NCBI RefSeq assembly: GCF_036226365.1
Contig: NZ_CP108462.1
Span: forward strand, 6,542,501 to 6,606,500
DNA length: 64,000 bases
Direction of reading: 5' to 3'
Origin: Streptomyces sp. NBC_01262
GTDB taxonomy: Bacteria > Actinomycetota > Actinomycetes > Streptomycetales > Streptomycetaceae
The notes beneath the pieces are model-generated. The model was not told the DNA's origin and did not search any database. It saw only the letters and a program-made list of their open reading frames with translations. This document shows positions 43,736 to 52,974 of this stretch, in pieces (the first letter of the stretch is position 1; every line of letters starts with the position of its first letter). The position numbers and the translations under genes are program-made.

Positions 43736-45172
43736 ATGACCACCTTCGTGGACCGCGTCGAACTGCACGTCGCCGCGGGTAACGGGGGCCACGGCTGCGC
43801 CTCCGTACACCGGGAGAAGTTCAAGCCGCTCGGCGGACCGGACGGCGGCAACGGCGGCCGTGGCGGGGATGTGACGCTGGTCGTGGACCAGGCGATCACC
43901 ACGCTGCTCGACTACCACCACAAGCCGCACCGCAGCGCGACCAACGGCAAGCCCGGCGAGGGCGGCAACCGCTCCGGCAAGGACGGTACGGACCTGGTCC
44001 TGCCGGTGCCGGACGGGACCGTCGTCCAGGACGGCGAGGGCAATGTGCTGGCCGACATGGTCGGCCACGGCACCACGTTCGTCGCGGGCCAGGGCGGCCG
44101 CGGCGGCCTGGGCAACGCGGCGCTGGCCTCGGCCCGCCGCAAGGCCCCCGGCTTCGCGCTGCTGGGCGTGCCCGGCGAGGCGCGGGACATCGTGCTGGAG
44201 CTCAAGACCGTCGCCGACGTGGCGCTGGTCGGGTACCCGAGCGCGGGCAAGTCCTCGCTGATCTCGGTGCTTTCGGCGGCGAAGCCGAAGATCGCGGACT
44301 ACCCGTTCACGACGCTGGTCCCGAACCTGGGCGTGGTCACCGCCGGCGGCACGGTCTACACGATCGCCGACGTCCCCGGCCTCATCCCCGGCGCCAGCCA
44401 GGGCAAGGGCCTGGGCCTGGAGTTCCTGCGGCACGTCGAGCGCTGCGAGGTGCTCGTCCACGTCCTGGACACCGCGACCCTGGAGTCCGACCGCGACCCC
44501 GCCACCGACCTCGACGTCATCGAGGCCGAGCTGCGCGCGTACGGCGGCGGCCTGGAGAAGCGGCCGCGCATCGTCGTCCTGAACAAGGTCGACGTTCCCG
44601 ACGGCCAGGATCTCGCGGACATCATCCGCCCCGAGCTCGAAGCGCGCGGCTACGACGTCTACGAGGTCTCCGCGGTGTCGCATCACGGACTGAAGGAGCT
44701 GTCCTTCGCCCTCGCCAAGGTGGTCGCCGACGCGCGCGCCGCCAAGCCCGTCGAGGAGTCCACCCGTATCGTCATCCGGCCCAAGGCCGTCGACGACGCG
44801 GGTTTCACCGTCACCGAAGAGGACGGCACGTACCGCGTGCGCGGCGAGAAGCCCGAACGCTGGGTCCGTCAGACCGACTTCGCCAACGACGAAGCCGTCG
44901 GCTACCTCGCCGACCGCCTTAACCGCCTCGGCGTCGAGCAGGCCCTCGCCAAGGCCGGCGCCCAGGCGGGCGACGAGGTCGCCATCGGCCCCGAGGACAA
45001 CGCCGTCGTCTTCGACTGGGAGCCCTCGCTCGCCGCCGGCGCCGAAATGCTCGGCCGCCGCGGCGAGGACCACCGCTTCGACGCCCCGCGTCCGGCCGCT
45101 CAGCGCCGTCGCGACCGTGACGCCGAACGGGACGACGTCCTGCGGGAGTTCGAGGAGTACAAGCCCTTCTGA
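43736..45172 (+). CDS. obgE: GTPase Obg (CgtA)
   Basis: An essential large-subunit assembly and growth-control GTPase. The 478-residue protein has the glycine-rich Obg fold at 1-158 ([27 protein letters not shown]), the G domain with P-loop [15 protein letters not shown] (G3) and NKVD (G4), and the C-terminal OCT domain. An acidic/Arg tail ends in EYKPF. ATG at 43736 has GGAGGAAC upstream. In Streptomyces obg influences the start of differentiation. Normally proB follows closely; here 18 kb of surface-polymer genes intervene. Confidence 0.97.
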   Translation: MTTFVDRVELHVAAGNGGHGCASVHREKFKPLGGPDGGNGGRGGDVTLVVDQAITTLLDYHHKPHRSATNGKPGEGGNRSGKDGTDLVLPVPDGTVVQDGEGNVLADMVGHGTTFVAGQGGRGGLGNAALASARRKAPGFALLGVPGEARDIVLELKTVADVALVGYPSAGKSSLISVLSAAKPKIADYPFTTLVPNLGVVTAGGTVYTIADVPGLIPGASQGKGLGLEFLRHVERCEVLVHVLDTATLESDRDPATDLDVIEAELRAYGGGLEKRPRIVVLNKVDVPDGQDLADIIRPELEARGYDVYEVSAVSHHGLKELSFALAKVVADARAAKPVEESTRIVIRPKAVDDAGFTVTEEDGTYRVRGEKPERWVRQTDFANDEAVGYLADRLNRLGVEQALAKAGAQAGDEVAIGPEDNAVVFDWEPSLAAGAEMLGRRGEDHRFDAPRPAAQRRRDRDAERDDVLREFEEYKPF

Positions 45173-45341
45173 CGCGCCAGGCACGCTGCCCGGACCCCCG
45201 CCCCGGATCCCCGGACGGAGTCCGGGCAGTCGCCCGAAGCTCGTGAGGCCCCCTGGGGCCGAGCGATGCGAGGGAGACCGAGGAAGGTTCGGCCAAGCCC
45301 TTCTGACGCCCCGGCCACGCTGCCCGGACCCCCGCCCCGGA
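45161..45341. repeat. direct duplication of the obgE 3' end and following sequence
   Basis: A segment of about 47 bp starting AAGCCCTTCTGACGC at 45161, which includes the last obgE codons and stop, recurs at 45295 with a few changes (both continue CACGCTGCCCGGACCCCCGC). The copies are 134 bp apart. The spacer between and the stretch after are GC-rich and contain no gene, although the 45173-45419 gap is 247 bp. Confidence 0.8.
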
Positions 45342-45419
45342 CCCCCGCCCCGGATTTCCGGCGGGGGCCGGGGACGTCTCATGTTCGCCCTGTGTTCTTC
45401 TCAGTGAGTTCTCAGGTTC

Positions 45420-46637
45420 ATGAATTACCGTCCCTTTGCCATGAGCGACGCAACCTCCAACCCCGCCTGTACCCCCGGCCCCCGCATCACTCCTGTGCCG
45501 CCGGGCACCCGGCTCGTGCACATAGGGCCCCACAAGACCGGGACGACCGCCATCCAGGGCGCGCTGTTCGAGGCGCGGGAGCGCCTCGCGGAGCATGGGG
45601 TGGAGTTTCCGGGAGACGACCGGCATCCGATGCACGCCGCGCTGGCGGTGACGGCGAGGCCGTCGATGATGGGGGACGCGGAGCCCGACGAGCGTCACTG
45701 GCGCAAGCTCGTGGACCAGGTGGACGCGACCGGCGACCGCACCGCGGTGATCAGCAGCGAGTTCTTCTCGGAGGCCGGTGAGGAGGCCATCGGCCGGATC
45801 ATCGAGGACCTCGGCGGGGAGCGGGTGCACGTCGTGGTGACGCTGCGGCCGCTGGTGAGGATCATGCCGTCGCAGTGGCAGCAGTACGTCCAGAACGGCC
45901 TGCGCATGGGGTACGAGAACTGGCTCCACCACATGCTGCGCAAGGCGCCGTACGAGAAGCCGAACCCCAGCTTCTGGCGGCGGCACCGCCACGACCGGCT
46001 CATCGAGCGGTGGACGGCGGCGGTGGGCGCGGAGAATCTGACGGTGATCGTGGTGGACGACTCGGACCAGGAGATGATCCTGCGGTCGTTCGAGTCGCTG
46101 CTGGGGCTGCCGGAGCAGGTCCTGGTGCCGGTGCCCGATGCCGCCAACCGGTCGCTGACGCTCGGCGAGATCGAGATGGTGCGGCACTTCAACGTGGCGT
46201 TCCGCGGCAGTGAGCTGCCGGAGGCGATGTACTCGCGGCTGATCCGGTACGGGGCCGTGCCGCAGATGAAGACCAGCCGGACCCCGCCGGCGGGTGAGGC
46301 GAAGGTGACGACGCCGCAGTGGGCGGTGGAGGCGGCCGCGACGATCGGCGCCGAGATCGCGGAGCGGATCGGGGAGCTGGGGGTGCGGGTGGTCGGCGAT
46401 CCGGGGCTGCTGCACAAGGTCCCGTCGGCCGCCGGGCCGGAGCGCGAGCCGTCCGCCCCGCAGATCGCGCCGGAGGCCGCCGCGCAGGCGCTGTTCGGTG
46501 TGCTGTCGGCCCAGGCCGGCCAGCCGGCGCCCGCCGGGAAGGGCAAGCCCGTGCAGGAGGTCCCCTCCGGCGAGCTGGTCAGGGTGCTGGCGCGGCGGAC
46601 CCGCCGGCGCCTGAAGCGCGGTCTGCGGCGTAAGTGA
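45420..46637 (+). CDS. sulfotransferase-like protein
   Basis: The 405-residue protein has HIGPHKTGTTAIQ at residues 34-46, matching the 5'-phosphosulfate (PAPS) loop of sulfotransferases (K-x-G-T-T). A central VTLRPLVRIMPSQWQQYV segment resembles the 3'-phosphate-binding Arg/Ser region. The C-terminus is Pro/Ala-rich with a basic end (RRTRRRLKRGLRRK). It may sulfate a surface glycan. ATG at 45420 or 45441 could be used. It is the first gene of the surface-polymer block after obgE. The activity is inferred; some relatives act as adaptors only. Confidence 0.75.
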   Translation: MNYRPFAMSDATSNPACTPGPRITPVPPGTRLVHIGPHKTGTTAIQGALFEARERLAEHGVEFPGDDRHPMHAALAVTARPSMMGDAEPDERHWRKLVDQVDATGDRTAVISSEFFSEAGEEAIGRIIEDLGGERVHVVVTLRPLVRIMPSQWQQYVQNGLRMGYENWLHHMLRKAPYEKPNPSFWRRHRHDRLIERWTAAVGAENLTVIVVDDSDQEMILRSFESLLGLPEQVLVPVPDAANRSLTLGEIEMVRHFNVAFRGSELPEAMYSRLIRYGAVPQMKTSRTPPAGEAKVTTPQWAVEAAATIGAEIAERIGELGVRVVGDPGLLHKVPSAAGPEREPSAPQIAPEAAAQALFGVLSAQAGQPAPAGKGKPVQEVPSGELVRVLARRTRRRLKRGLRRK

Positions 46638-46744
46638 GCGACGGGCGGGCGGTGGGCCTGGGGTGGACAATTCGGGGACAACCTGTAGGCGCTCTGTAGG
46701 CGCTTCACAGGGAAGCCGCGAAATCCAGTCAGCAAAACATCTGT

Positions 46745-46766
46745 GATGTGTGGAGTGCGTCACATC
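46745..46766. promoter_or_regulatory. Crp-like operator upstream of the cytidylyltransferase gene
   Basis: GATGTG-N10-CACATC is a perfect dyad. Within it GTGGAGTGCGTCAC (46750-46763) fits the Streptomyces Crp consensus GTG-N6-GNCAC. It lies about 155 bp before the start at 46919. Two copies of TGTAGGCGCT, 11 bp apart, lie about 60 bp further upstream. Confidence 0.5.
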
Positions 46767-46918
46767 GGTCACCCTCTGTTTGCCCGTGGCCGTCTTGTCG
46801 GGTCAAGGTGAACCGCAGGTAGCCGACACATTCCGCGCGGGAGGTGTCCGCCTTGCTAGGTGGTAACACCGAATGCGACCATCGGTCCATCCCTCGTCAT
46901 CGCAAGGTAGGTCTGTCT

Positions 46919-48412
46919 GTGTCCGAGCCCATAGCCAAGCCCCGCACCATCGCCGTCGTGCTGGCAGGCGGTACGGGTCAGCGTGTCGGTCTTTCGATCC
47001 CGAAGCAGCTGCTGAAGATCGCCGGCAAGGCGGTCATCGAGCACACGCTCGCGATCTTCGAGGCGGCGGAGGGCATCGACGACGTCTTCGTGCTGATGGC
47101 GCCGGGCTATGTGGGCGAGGTCGAGAAGATCGTCGCCAAGGCCGGACTCACCAAGGTCACCAAGATCATCGAGGGTGGCTCGACCCGCAACGAGACCACC
47201 GAGCGCGCGATCGCCGCGCTGAGCGAGGGCCTGGCCGAGGGCGAGGACCGCAATGTGCTGTTCCACGACGCGGTGCGCCCGCTGCTGTCGCAGCGCGTGA
47301 TCAGCGACTGTGTGGCCGCGCTGGACCGCTACACGGCGGTCGACGTGGCCATCCCGTCGGCGGACACCATCATTGTCACCCGTACGCACGGCGGCGACGG
47401 CGAGTTCATCACGGACGTGCCGGACCGCTCCCGGCTGCGCCGCGGCCAGACCCCGCAGGCGTTCAAGCTGTCGACCATCCGGCGGGCGTACGAGGTCGCG
47501 GCGGGCGACCCGAACTTCCAGGCCACCGACGACTGCTCGGTGGTCCTGAAGTACCTGCCGGACGTGCCGATCTATGTCGTGCCCGGCGACGAGTACAACA
47601 TGAAGGTCACCCAGCCGGTCGACGTCTTCATCGCCGACAAGCTGTTCCAGCTCGCCTCGCAGACCGCCCCGGACCAGGCGGACGACGCCGCGTACGGCCG
47701 GCTGCTGGCGGGCCGGACGCTGGTGGTCTTCGGCGGCTCGTACGGCATCGGCGCGGACATCGCCGAGCTGGCCAAGAAGTTCGGCGCCAGCGTGTACCCG
47801 CTGGGCCGCTCCACGACCGGTACGCACGTGGACAACCCGGAGCACGTGGACGACGCGCTGTCGAAGGCGTACGCGGAGACCGGCCGGATCGACTACGTCG
47901 TCAACACCGCCGGCGTGCTGCGCATCGGCAAGCTCGCGGAGACCGACAACGCCACGATCGAGGAAGCCCTGCGGGTGAACTACCTCGCGCCCGTCCAGAT
48001 CGCCCGTGCGGCGCACAAGTACCTCGTTGAGACCAAGGGCCAGCTTCTTCTTTACACCTCCAGCAGCTACACCCGCGGCCGCGCCGAGTACAGCCTGTAC
48101 TCCTCCACCAAGGCGGCCATGGTCAACCTCACCCAGGCGCTCGCCGACGAGTGGGCGGCGGACGGCATCCGCGTCAACTGCGTGAATCCGGAGCGCACCG
48201 CGACGCCCATGCGCACCAAGGCCTTCGGCCAGGAGCCCGCGGGCAGCCTGCTGTCCTCCGAGGCGGTCGCGCGCACCTCGCTGGACGTGCTGCTGTCCGC
48301 CCTGACGGGCCATGTGATCGACGTACGGCAGCAGGACCCGACAAAGGGAGCGGGCGCTTCCGGATTCGAGCATGCGCTGGCCGCCGTTTTGGCTCAGGGT
48401 GAGGAATCGTAG
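46919..48412 (+). CDS. fused cytidylyltransferase (IspD/TarI-like) and SDR reductase, ribitol-5-phosphate type
   Basis: The N-terminal half (about 1-235) is an IspD/TarI-type cytidylyltransferase with VVLAGGTGQRVGLSIPKQLL and the VLFHDAVRPL loop. The C-terminal half (about 255-497) is a short-chain dehydrogenase with GGSYGIGADIAEL as the NAD(P) site, the NTAGV motif and a Tyr-x3-Lys pair (YSSTKAA). Such fusions (Bcs1/Acs1 type) reduce ribulose-5-phosphate and make CDP-ribitol for teichoic acids or capsules. The GTG start has AGGTAGG upstream. It leads into the TagF-like polymerase. Confidence 0.88.
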   Translation: MSEPIAKPRTIAVVLAGGTGQRVGLSIPKQLLKIAGKAVIEHTLAIFEAAEGIDDVFVLMAPGYVGEVEKIVAKAGLTKVTKIIEGGSTRNETTERAIAALSEGLAEGEDRNVLFHDAVRPLLSQRVISDCVAALDRYTAVDVAIPSADTIIVTRTHGGDGEFITDVPDRSRLRRGQTPQAFKLSTIRRAYEVAAGDPNFQATDDCSVVLKYLPDVPIYVVPGDEYNMKVTQPVDVFIADKLFQLASQTAPDQADDAAYGRLLAGRTLVVFGGSYGIGADIAELAKKFGASVYPLGRSTTGTHVDNPEHVDDALSKAYAETGRIDYVVNTAGVLRIGKLAETDNATIEEALRVNYLAPVQIARAAHKYLVETKGQLLLYTSSSYTRGRAEYSLYSSTKAAMVNLTQALADEWAADGIRVNCVNPERTATPMRTKAFGQEPAGSLLSSEAVARTSLDVLLSALTGHVIDVRQQDPTKGAGASGFEHALAAVLAQGEES

Positions 48413-48437
48413 TAATATCTACTAAATTGTGAGTATT

Positions 48438-48475
48438 GGGTCCCCGGGAATGCCGTACGGTGTTTCCGGGGACCC
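48438..48475. terminator. hairpin between the cytidylyltransferase and TagF genes
   Basis: GGGTCCCCGG at 48438-48447 pairs with CCGGGGACCC at 48466-48475. It is flanked by unusually AT-rich sequence (48411-48437 and 48476-48545), so the downstream gene probably has its own promoter. Confidence 0.75.
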
Positions 48476-48563
48476 GATCCATTGGCTCTGAAATTTGCGT
48501 TCCGTGAAAATTGCGTTCCGTTCCGCATTGAACCAATTCCACATTCCCAGGAGTGGGCACCTC

Positions 48564-50675
48564 GTGATATCCAAAGCCGTTCGCCTGGCCCGGGTCGACA
48601 CCGGGGCCGAGCTGGCCGCCGCGCTGCTGCTGATGGTGAGCTACCCGCTCATAGTGGCCGCGGCCCTGCTCCCGAGTCTGTGGCTCTTCGTCACCGCGGG
48701 GGCGGTCAGCTACATCAGCGACTGGTATCTGCACCAGCGCGGCACATATCTGATCAACCGGCTCAGCAAGGCGCGCGCCGGTCTGTCCATCCGTGTCCTG
48801 ACCCGCGAACTGATTGTCATCCTGTTCCTGGCGCGCACGGACATGGGCGACAAGTCGCTCTACTTCGCGGCCATTGTCTGCTTCCTGTGCTTCTACGCGC
48901 TCCAGGCTCCGCACAGCGCACTGCTGACGCTGATCCGCAACCGCCGCAAGCTGCCGTTCTCCACCCGCAACATCGACCTGAACGGGCTGTGGATCCCCAA
49001 CGCCCCCTCCTACCGGCTCACCAACCGGGCCGCGGAGAAGATGCTGCACCTGGACCTGGCGGCCATGGTCGGTCTGATGATCTCCGCCGGGACCGACAAC
49101 AGCGTCTACGGCTTCGTCGGCGGCGCGATCACCCTCCTGCTCGCCACGCTCTACGTCCTGGCCCTGCTGCCCTACCTGGGGGCCAAGCGGCTCCCCGCCA
49201 ACACCGACAAGGCGCTGGCGTTCATGGACGGGTGGCTGCGCGACTACCGGCCGACCACCGTGCTGTTCTTCTCCGGCTCACCGGACTCGGCCTACCAGGT
49301 CAACATGTGGCTGGACACCATGGCGGAGCTGGACGGGCGCCCGCTGGTCATCCTGCGCGAGCGCTTCATCCTGCCGCAGCTGGCGGACACCGCCGTGCCG
49401 GTGCTGTGCGTGCCCGGCGCCGTGCACCTGATGAACATGGACCTGTCGTCGGTGCGGGTGGCCCTCTACCCGGCGAATGTCGGCAAGAACATCCACATGC
49501 TGCGCGAGCCCGACGTCAAGCACGTCTTCATCGGCCACGGCGACAGCGACAAGCTCGCCAGCGTCAACCCGTTCAGCAAGGCCTACGACGAGGTGTGGAC
49601 GGCGGGCAAGGCCGGCCGGGACCGCTACGCGCTGGCGGATGTCGGGGTGCGGGACGAGGACATCGTCGAGGTCGGCCGGCCGCAGCTGGCCCGTATCGAG
49701 GCGGGGAGCGGCGAGGTCCCGGCCGACCGGATCCCGACCGTGCTGTACGCGCCCACGTGGGAGGGCTGGACGGACGAGCCGGGGAACACCTCGGTGATCC
49801 TGGCCGGCGAGAAGATCGTCCGCCGGCTGGTCGAGACCGAGCCGCCGGTCCGGGTGCTCTACAAGCCGCACCCCTTCACCGGCACCGTCAACCCCAAGGC
49901 CAAGCGGGCGCACGAGCGCATCCTCGCCCTGATGACCAAGGCCGCCGCCGAGCGCGCCGCCGACCCCCGGTTCGCCGAGCAGACGGCCGCCGGCGCCGCG
50001 GACCAGAGCGCCGCGCGCGCCGAGCTGGCCCGGATCGACGCCGCCCTGGCCGCGCTGGCCGCCTCCGGCTCGCAGGCCACCGACGACGCGGAGGCCTCGC
50101 GGGACGCGGCGGCCGACCAGGAGCGGGTCACGAAGGCGGCCCTGCTGCGCGAGGAGTGGAACGCCGCGTACTGGCGCTCCTTCGGCACATGGGAGCACCG
50201 CACCGTCAGCGGGCCGATGCCGCATCTGTACGACTGCTTCAACGTCGCCGACGCGATGGTCTCGGACATCTCCTCCGTGGTCTCCGACTTCATCGCCACC
50301 GGCAAGCCGTACGCCATCACCGACTCGGCCCAACTGGGCGAGACGGAGTTCAAGCGGCAGAACACCGCCGCCCGGGCCGCCCTGATCCTCGACAACAAGG
50401 CGTCCCGGATCGCCGAGCTCGTCACCGCGGTCACCGATGTGGCCCATGACCCGCTGCGTGCGGCCCGCGGCGACCTCAAGGACTACCTCCTCGGCCCCGA
50501 CGAGCCCTCCTCGCTGGTGCGCTTCAACACCGCCGTCAAGGACCTCGCCGCCAAGGCGGATGCCCGGCTGGCGGGGCAGCGGCTGCTCGGCGAGCAGATC
50601 TCCGAGGCGGGGGAGGACGCCGTCGCCTCGGAAGGCCTCGCGGTGGAGGGTGGACTGGGTCCGGTCGCCGGGTGA
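48564..50675 (+). CDS. CDP-glycerol/ribitol glycerophosphotransferase-like (TagF family) protein
   Basis: The 703-residue protein has several N-terminal membrane segments (about 15-120 and 155-215), then a TagF-type polymerase domain. Landmarks are HVFIGHGDSDK (the His-Gly-Asp of the family's HG motif), PTVLYAPTWEGW, VLYKPHPFTG and a late DAMVSDISSVVSDF. TagF enzymes join polyol phosphates into teichoic-acid-like chains. The N-terminal membrane region is unusual for classic TagF. A linker of about 90 residues with many Ala/Asp interrupts the C-terminal lobe. The GTG start has AGGAG 10 bases upstream. Confidence 0.88.
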   Translation: MISKAVRLARVDTGAELAAALLLMVSYPLIVAAALLPSLWLFVTAGAVSYISDWYLHQRGTYLINRLSKARAGLSIRVLTRELIVILFLARTDMGDKSLYFAAIVCFLCFYALQAPHSALLTLIRNRRKLPFSTRNIDLNGLWIPNAPSYRLTNRAAEKMLHLDLAAMVGLMISAGTDNSVYGFVGGAITLLLATLYVLALLPYLGAKRLPANTDKALAFMDGWLRDYRPTTVLFFSGSPDSAYQVNMWLDTMAELDGRPLVILRERFILPQLADTAVPVLCVPGAVHLMNMDLSSVRVALYPANVGKNIHMLREPDVKHVFIGHGDSDKLASVNPFSKAYDEVWTAGKAGRDRYALADVGVRDEDIVEVGRPQLARIEAGSGEVPADRIPTVLYAPTWEGWTDEPGNTSVILAGEKIVRRLVETEPPVRVLYKPHPFTGTVNPKAKRAHERILALMTKAAAERAADPRFAEQTAAGAADQSAARAELARIDAALAALAASGSQATDDAEASRDAAADQERVTKAALLREEWNAAYWRSFGTWEHRTVSGPMPHLYDCFNVADAMVSDISSVVSDFIATGKPYAITDSAQLGETEFKRQNTAARAALILDNKASRIAELVTAVTDVAHDPLRAARGDLKDYLLGPDEPSSLVRFNTAVKDLAAKADARLAGQRLLGEQISEAGEDAVASEGLAVEGGLGPVAG

Positions 50676-50817
50676 ACGCCGGTGATCGCGGTGGTTACCC
50701 GGAGGTCACCTTCTGTAAACCCTGCGATTGTCGGCCCTTCATGAAGTATGTAAGGATCGCGCAGGAGGGGTGGACAACCGCCCCATCAAACACGTACTCG
50801 GCGTTGGGACAAACACC

Positions 50818-51885
50818 GTGAAGGCTCTCGTTCTCTCGGGAGGGGCCGGCACCCGGCTGCGGCCGATCACCCACACTTCGGCGAAGCAGCTCGTGCCCGT
50901 GGCCAACAAGCCCGTGCTCTTCTACGGACTTGAAGCGATAGCCGACGCGGGCATCACCGAGGTGGGGATCATCGTCGGCGACACCGCCGACGAGATCCGC
51001 GAGGCGGTCGGCGACGGTTCCGAACTCGGGATCAAGGCCACGTACATCCCTCAGGACGCCCCGCTGGGCCTGGCGCACGCGGTGCTGATCGCCCGTGACT
51101 TCCTCGGCGACGACGACTTCGTGATGTACCTCGGCGACAACTTCATCGTCGGCGGCATCTCCGGGCTGGTCGACGAGTTCCGGGCCGAGCAGCCGGACGC
51201 GCAGATCCTGCTCACCCACGTGCCCAACCCGACGTCCTTCGGTGTGGCCGAGCTCGACGCGGCGGGCCGGGTCGTCGGGCTGGAGGAGAAGCCCAAGCAG
51301 CCCAAGAGCGACCTGGCGCTGGTCGGCGTCTACCTGTTCACCCCGGCGATCCACGAGGCGGTCCGCTCGATCGAGCCGTCCTGGCGCGGCGAGCTGGAGA
51401 TCACCCACGCCATCCAGTGGCTCATCGACCAGAAGCGGGACGTGCGCTCCACCACGATCTCCGGCTACTGGAAGGACACCGGCAATGTCACCGACATGCT
51501 GGAGGTCAACCGGTCCGTCCTGGAGACCGTCGAGCCGGTCATCGAGGGCGACATCGACGACGCCAGCGAGATCATCGGCCGGGTGCGGATCGAGGCCGGC
51601 GCCCGGGTGACCGGCAGCCGGATCGTCGGCCCGGTCATCATCGGCCCGGGCACCGTCATCACGGACTCCTACGTCGGCCCCTTCACCTCGGTCTCCGAGG
51701 ACTGCCGCATCGAGGACAGCGAGATCGAGTACTCGATCCTCCTGCGCGGCTCCTCCATCACCGGGGTGCGCCGCATCGAGGCCTCGCTGATCGGCCGCGA
51801 TGTCGAGGTCACCCCGGCGCCCCGCAACCCCGCAGCCCACCGATTCGTCCTCGGCGACCACAGCAAGGTGCAGATATCCTCATGA
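50818..51885 (+). CDS. rmlA: glucose-1-phosphate thymidylyltransferase, long form
   Basis: First step of dTDP-L-rhamnose synthesis: dTTP plus glucose-1-phosphate to dTDP-glucose. The 355-residue protein has GGAGTRLRPIT at residues 8-18, KQLVPVANKP and YLGDN in the catalytic domain. A C-terminal left-handed beta-helix of about 110 residues with hexapeptide character (IIGPGTVITDS) marks the long Streptomyces type. GTG start at 50818. Its stop overlaps the rmlB start by four bases. Confidence 0.95.
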   Translation: MKALVLSGGAGTRLRPITHTSAKQLVPVANKPVLFYGLEAIADAGITEVGIIVGDTADEIREAVGDGSELGIKATYIPQDAPLGLAHAVLIARDFLGDDDFVMYLGDNFIVGGISGLVDEFRAEQPDAQILLTHVPNPTSFGVAELDAAGRVVGLEEKPKQPKSDLALVGVYLFTPAIHEAVRSIEPSWRGELEITHAIQWLIDQKRDVRSTTISGYWKDTGNVTDMLEVNRSVLETVEPVIEGDIDDASEIIGRVRIEAGARVTGSRIVGPVIIGPGTVITDSYVGPFTSVSEDCRIEDSEIEYSILLRGSSITGVRRIEASLIGRDVEVTPAPRNPAAHRFVLGDHSKVQISS

Positions 51886-52871
51886 CGACCAAGATCCTTG
51901 TGACCGGCGGCGCCGGTTTCATCGGCTCCCACTACGTCCGTACGGTGCTCGGCCCGCAGGGTCCCGGCGACGTCAGCATCACCGTTCTCGACGCGCTGAC
52001 GTACGCGGGCAACCCGGCCAACCTCGACGAGGTGCGCTCGCACCCGGGCTTCTCCTTCGTCGAGGGTGACATCTGCGACGCCGGTCTCGTCGCCAAGCTG
52101 ATGGCCGAGCACGACCAGGTGGTGCACTTCGCCGCCGAGTCGCACGTGGACCGCTCCATCGACGGCGGCGGCGAGTTCGTCCGTACGAACGTGGTCGGCA
52201 CCCACACGCTGATCAACGCCGCGCACCTGGCCGGAATCAAGACCTTCGTCCACATCTCCACCGACGAGGTCTACGGCTCCATCGACGAGGGCGCCTGGCC
52301 CGAGACGGACCCGCTGAAGCCCAACTCCCCGTACTCCGCGGCCAAGGCGTCCAGCGACCTGATCGCGCTGTCCTACCACCGCACCCACGGCCTGGACGTG
52401 CGGGTGACCCGCTGCTCCAACAACTACGGGCACCACCACTTCCCCGAGAAGGTCATCCCGCTGTTCGTCACGAACCTGCTGGACGGCAAGAAGGTCCCGC
52501 TGTACGGCGACGGCGCCAACGTCCGCGACTGGCTGCACATCGACGACCACGTGCAGGGCATCGAGCTGGTGCGCACCAAGGGCCGGGCCGGCGAGGTCTA
52601 CAACATCGGCGGCGGCACCGAGCTGTCCAACAAGGAGCTCACCGGCCTGCTGCTTGAGGCCTGCGGCGCCGACTGGGACACCAGCGTCGAGTACGTCGAG
52701 GACCGCAAGGGCCACGACCGCCGCTACTCGGTGGACTGCACCAAGATCAGCACCGAGCTGGGCTACACGCCCCGCAAGGACTTCGCCACCGGCCTCGCGG
52801 AGACCGTCGCCTGGTACCGCGACAACCGCGCCTGGTGGGAGCCGCTGAAGGAGCGCGCCGCGCTGAGCTGA
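51882..52871 (+). CDS. rmlB: dTDP-glucose 4,6-dehydratase
   Basis: Second step of the rhamnose pathway. The 329-residue SDR protein has TGGAGFIGSH at 8-17 for NAD, HFAAESHVDRSI, STDEVYG with the catalytic Asp-Glu pair, and YSAAKASSD with the Tyr-x3-Lys. All dehydratase hallmarks are present. ATG overlaps the rmlA stop (ATGA-type). Confidence 0.97.
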   Translation: MTTKILVTGGAGFIGSHYVRTVLGPQGPGDVSITVLDALTYAGNPANLDEVRSHPGFSFVEGDICDAGLVAKLMAEHDQVVHFAAESHVDRSIDGGGEFVRTNVVGTHTLINAAHLAGIKTFVHISTDEVYGSIDEGAWPETDPLKPNSPYSAAKASSDLIALSYHRTHGLDVRVTRCSNNYGHHHFPEKVIPLFVTNLLDGKKVPLYGDGANVRDWLHIDDHVQGIELVRTKGRAGEVYNIGGGTELSNKELTGLLLEACGADWDTSVEYVEDRKGHDRRYSVDCTKISTELGYTPRKDFATGLAETVAWYRDNRAWWEPLKERAALS

Positions 52872-52891
52872 CCCCCGGTCACACCCGTCGC

Positions 52892-52909
52892 GCACGTTAC
52901 GCACGTTAC
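52892..52909. repeat. tandem GCACGTTAC pair before the FG-GAP lipoprotein gene
   Basis: GCACGTTAC occurs at 52892-52900 and again at 52901-52909, followed by GTAC. The pair lies about 65 bp before the start at 52975 and could be a regulator or sigma-factor site. Confidence 0.35.
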
Positions 52910-52974
52910 GTACAACCCTCTTGGACCGTGGCTCGTCCTGTACACCGGAAGGCCACCGACGAGAGGGTTGTCGT

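Noticed and set aside
45173-45419. Small genes in the GC-rich gap after obgE
   Set aside because: Frames there are repeats of the obgE tail and proline/arginine-rich noise without start signals.
46741-46765. E. coli-type CRP site TGTGA-TCACA starting at 46742
   Set aside because: The two half-sites are 13 bases apart instead of six; only the shorter actinobacterial-type match inside it was kept.
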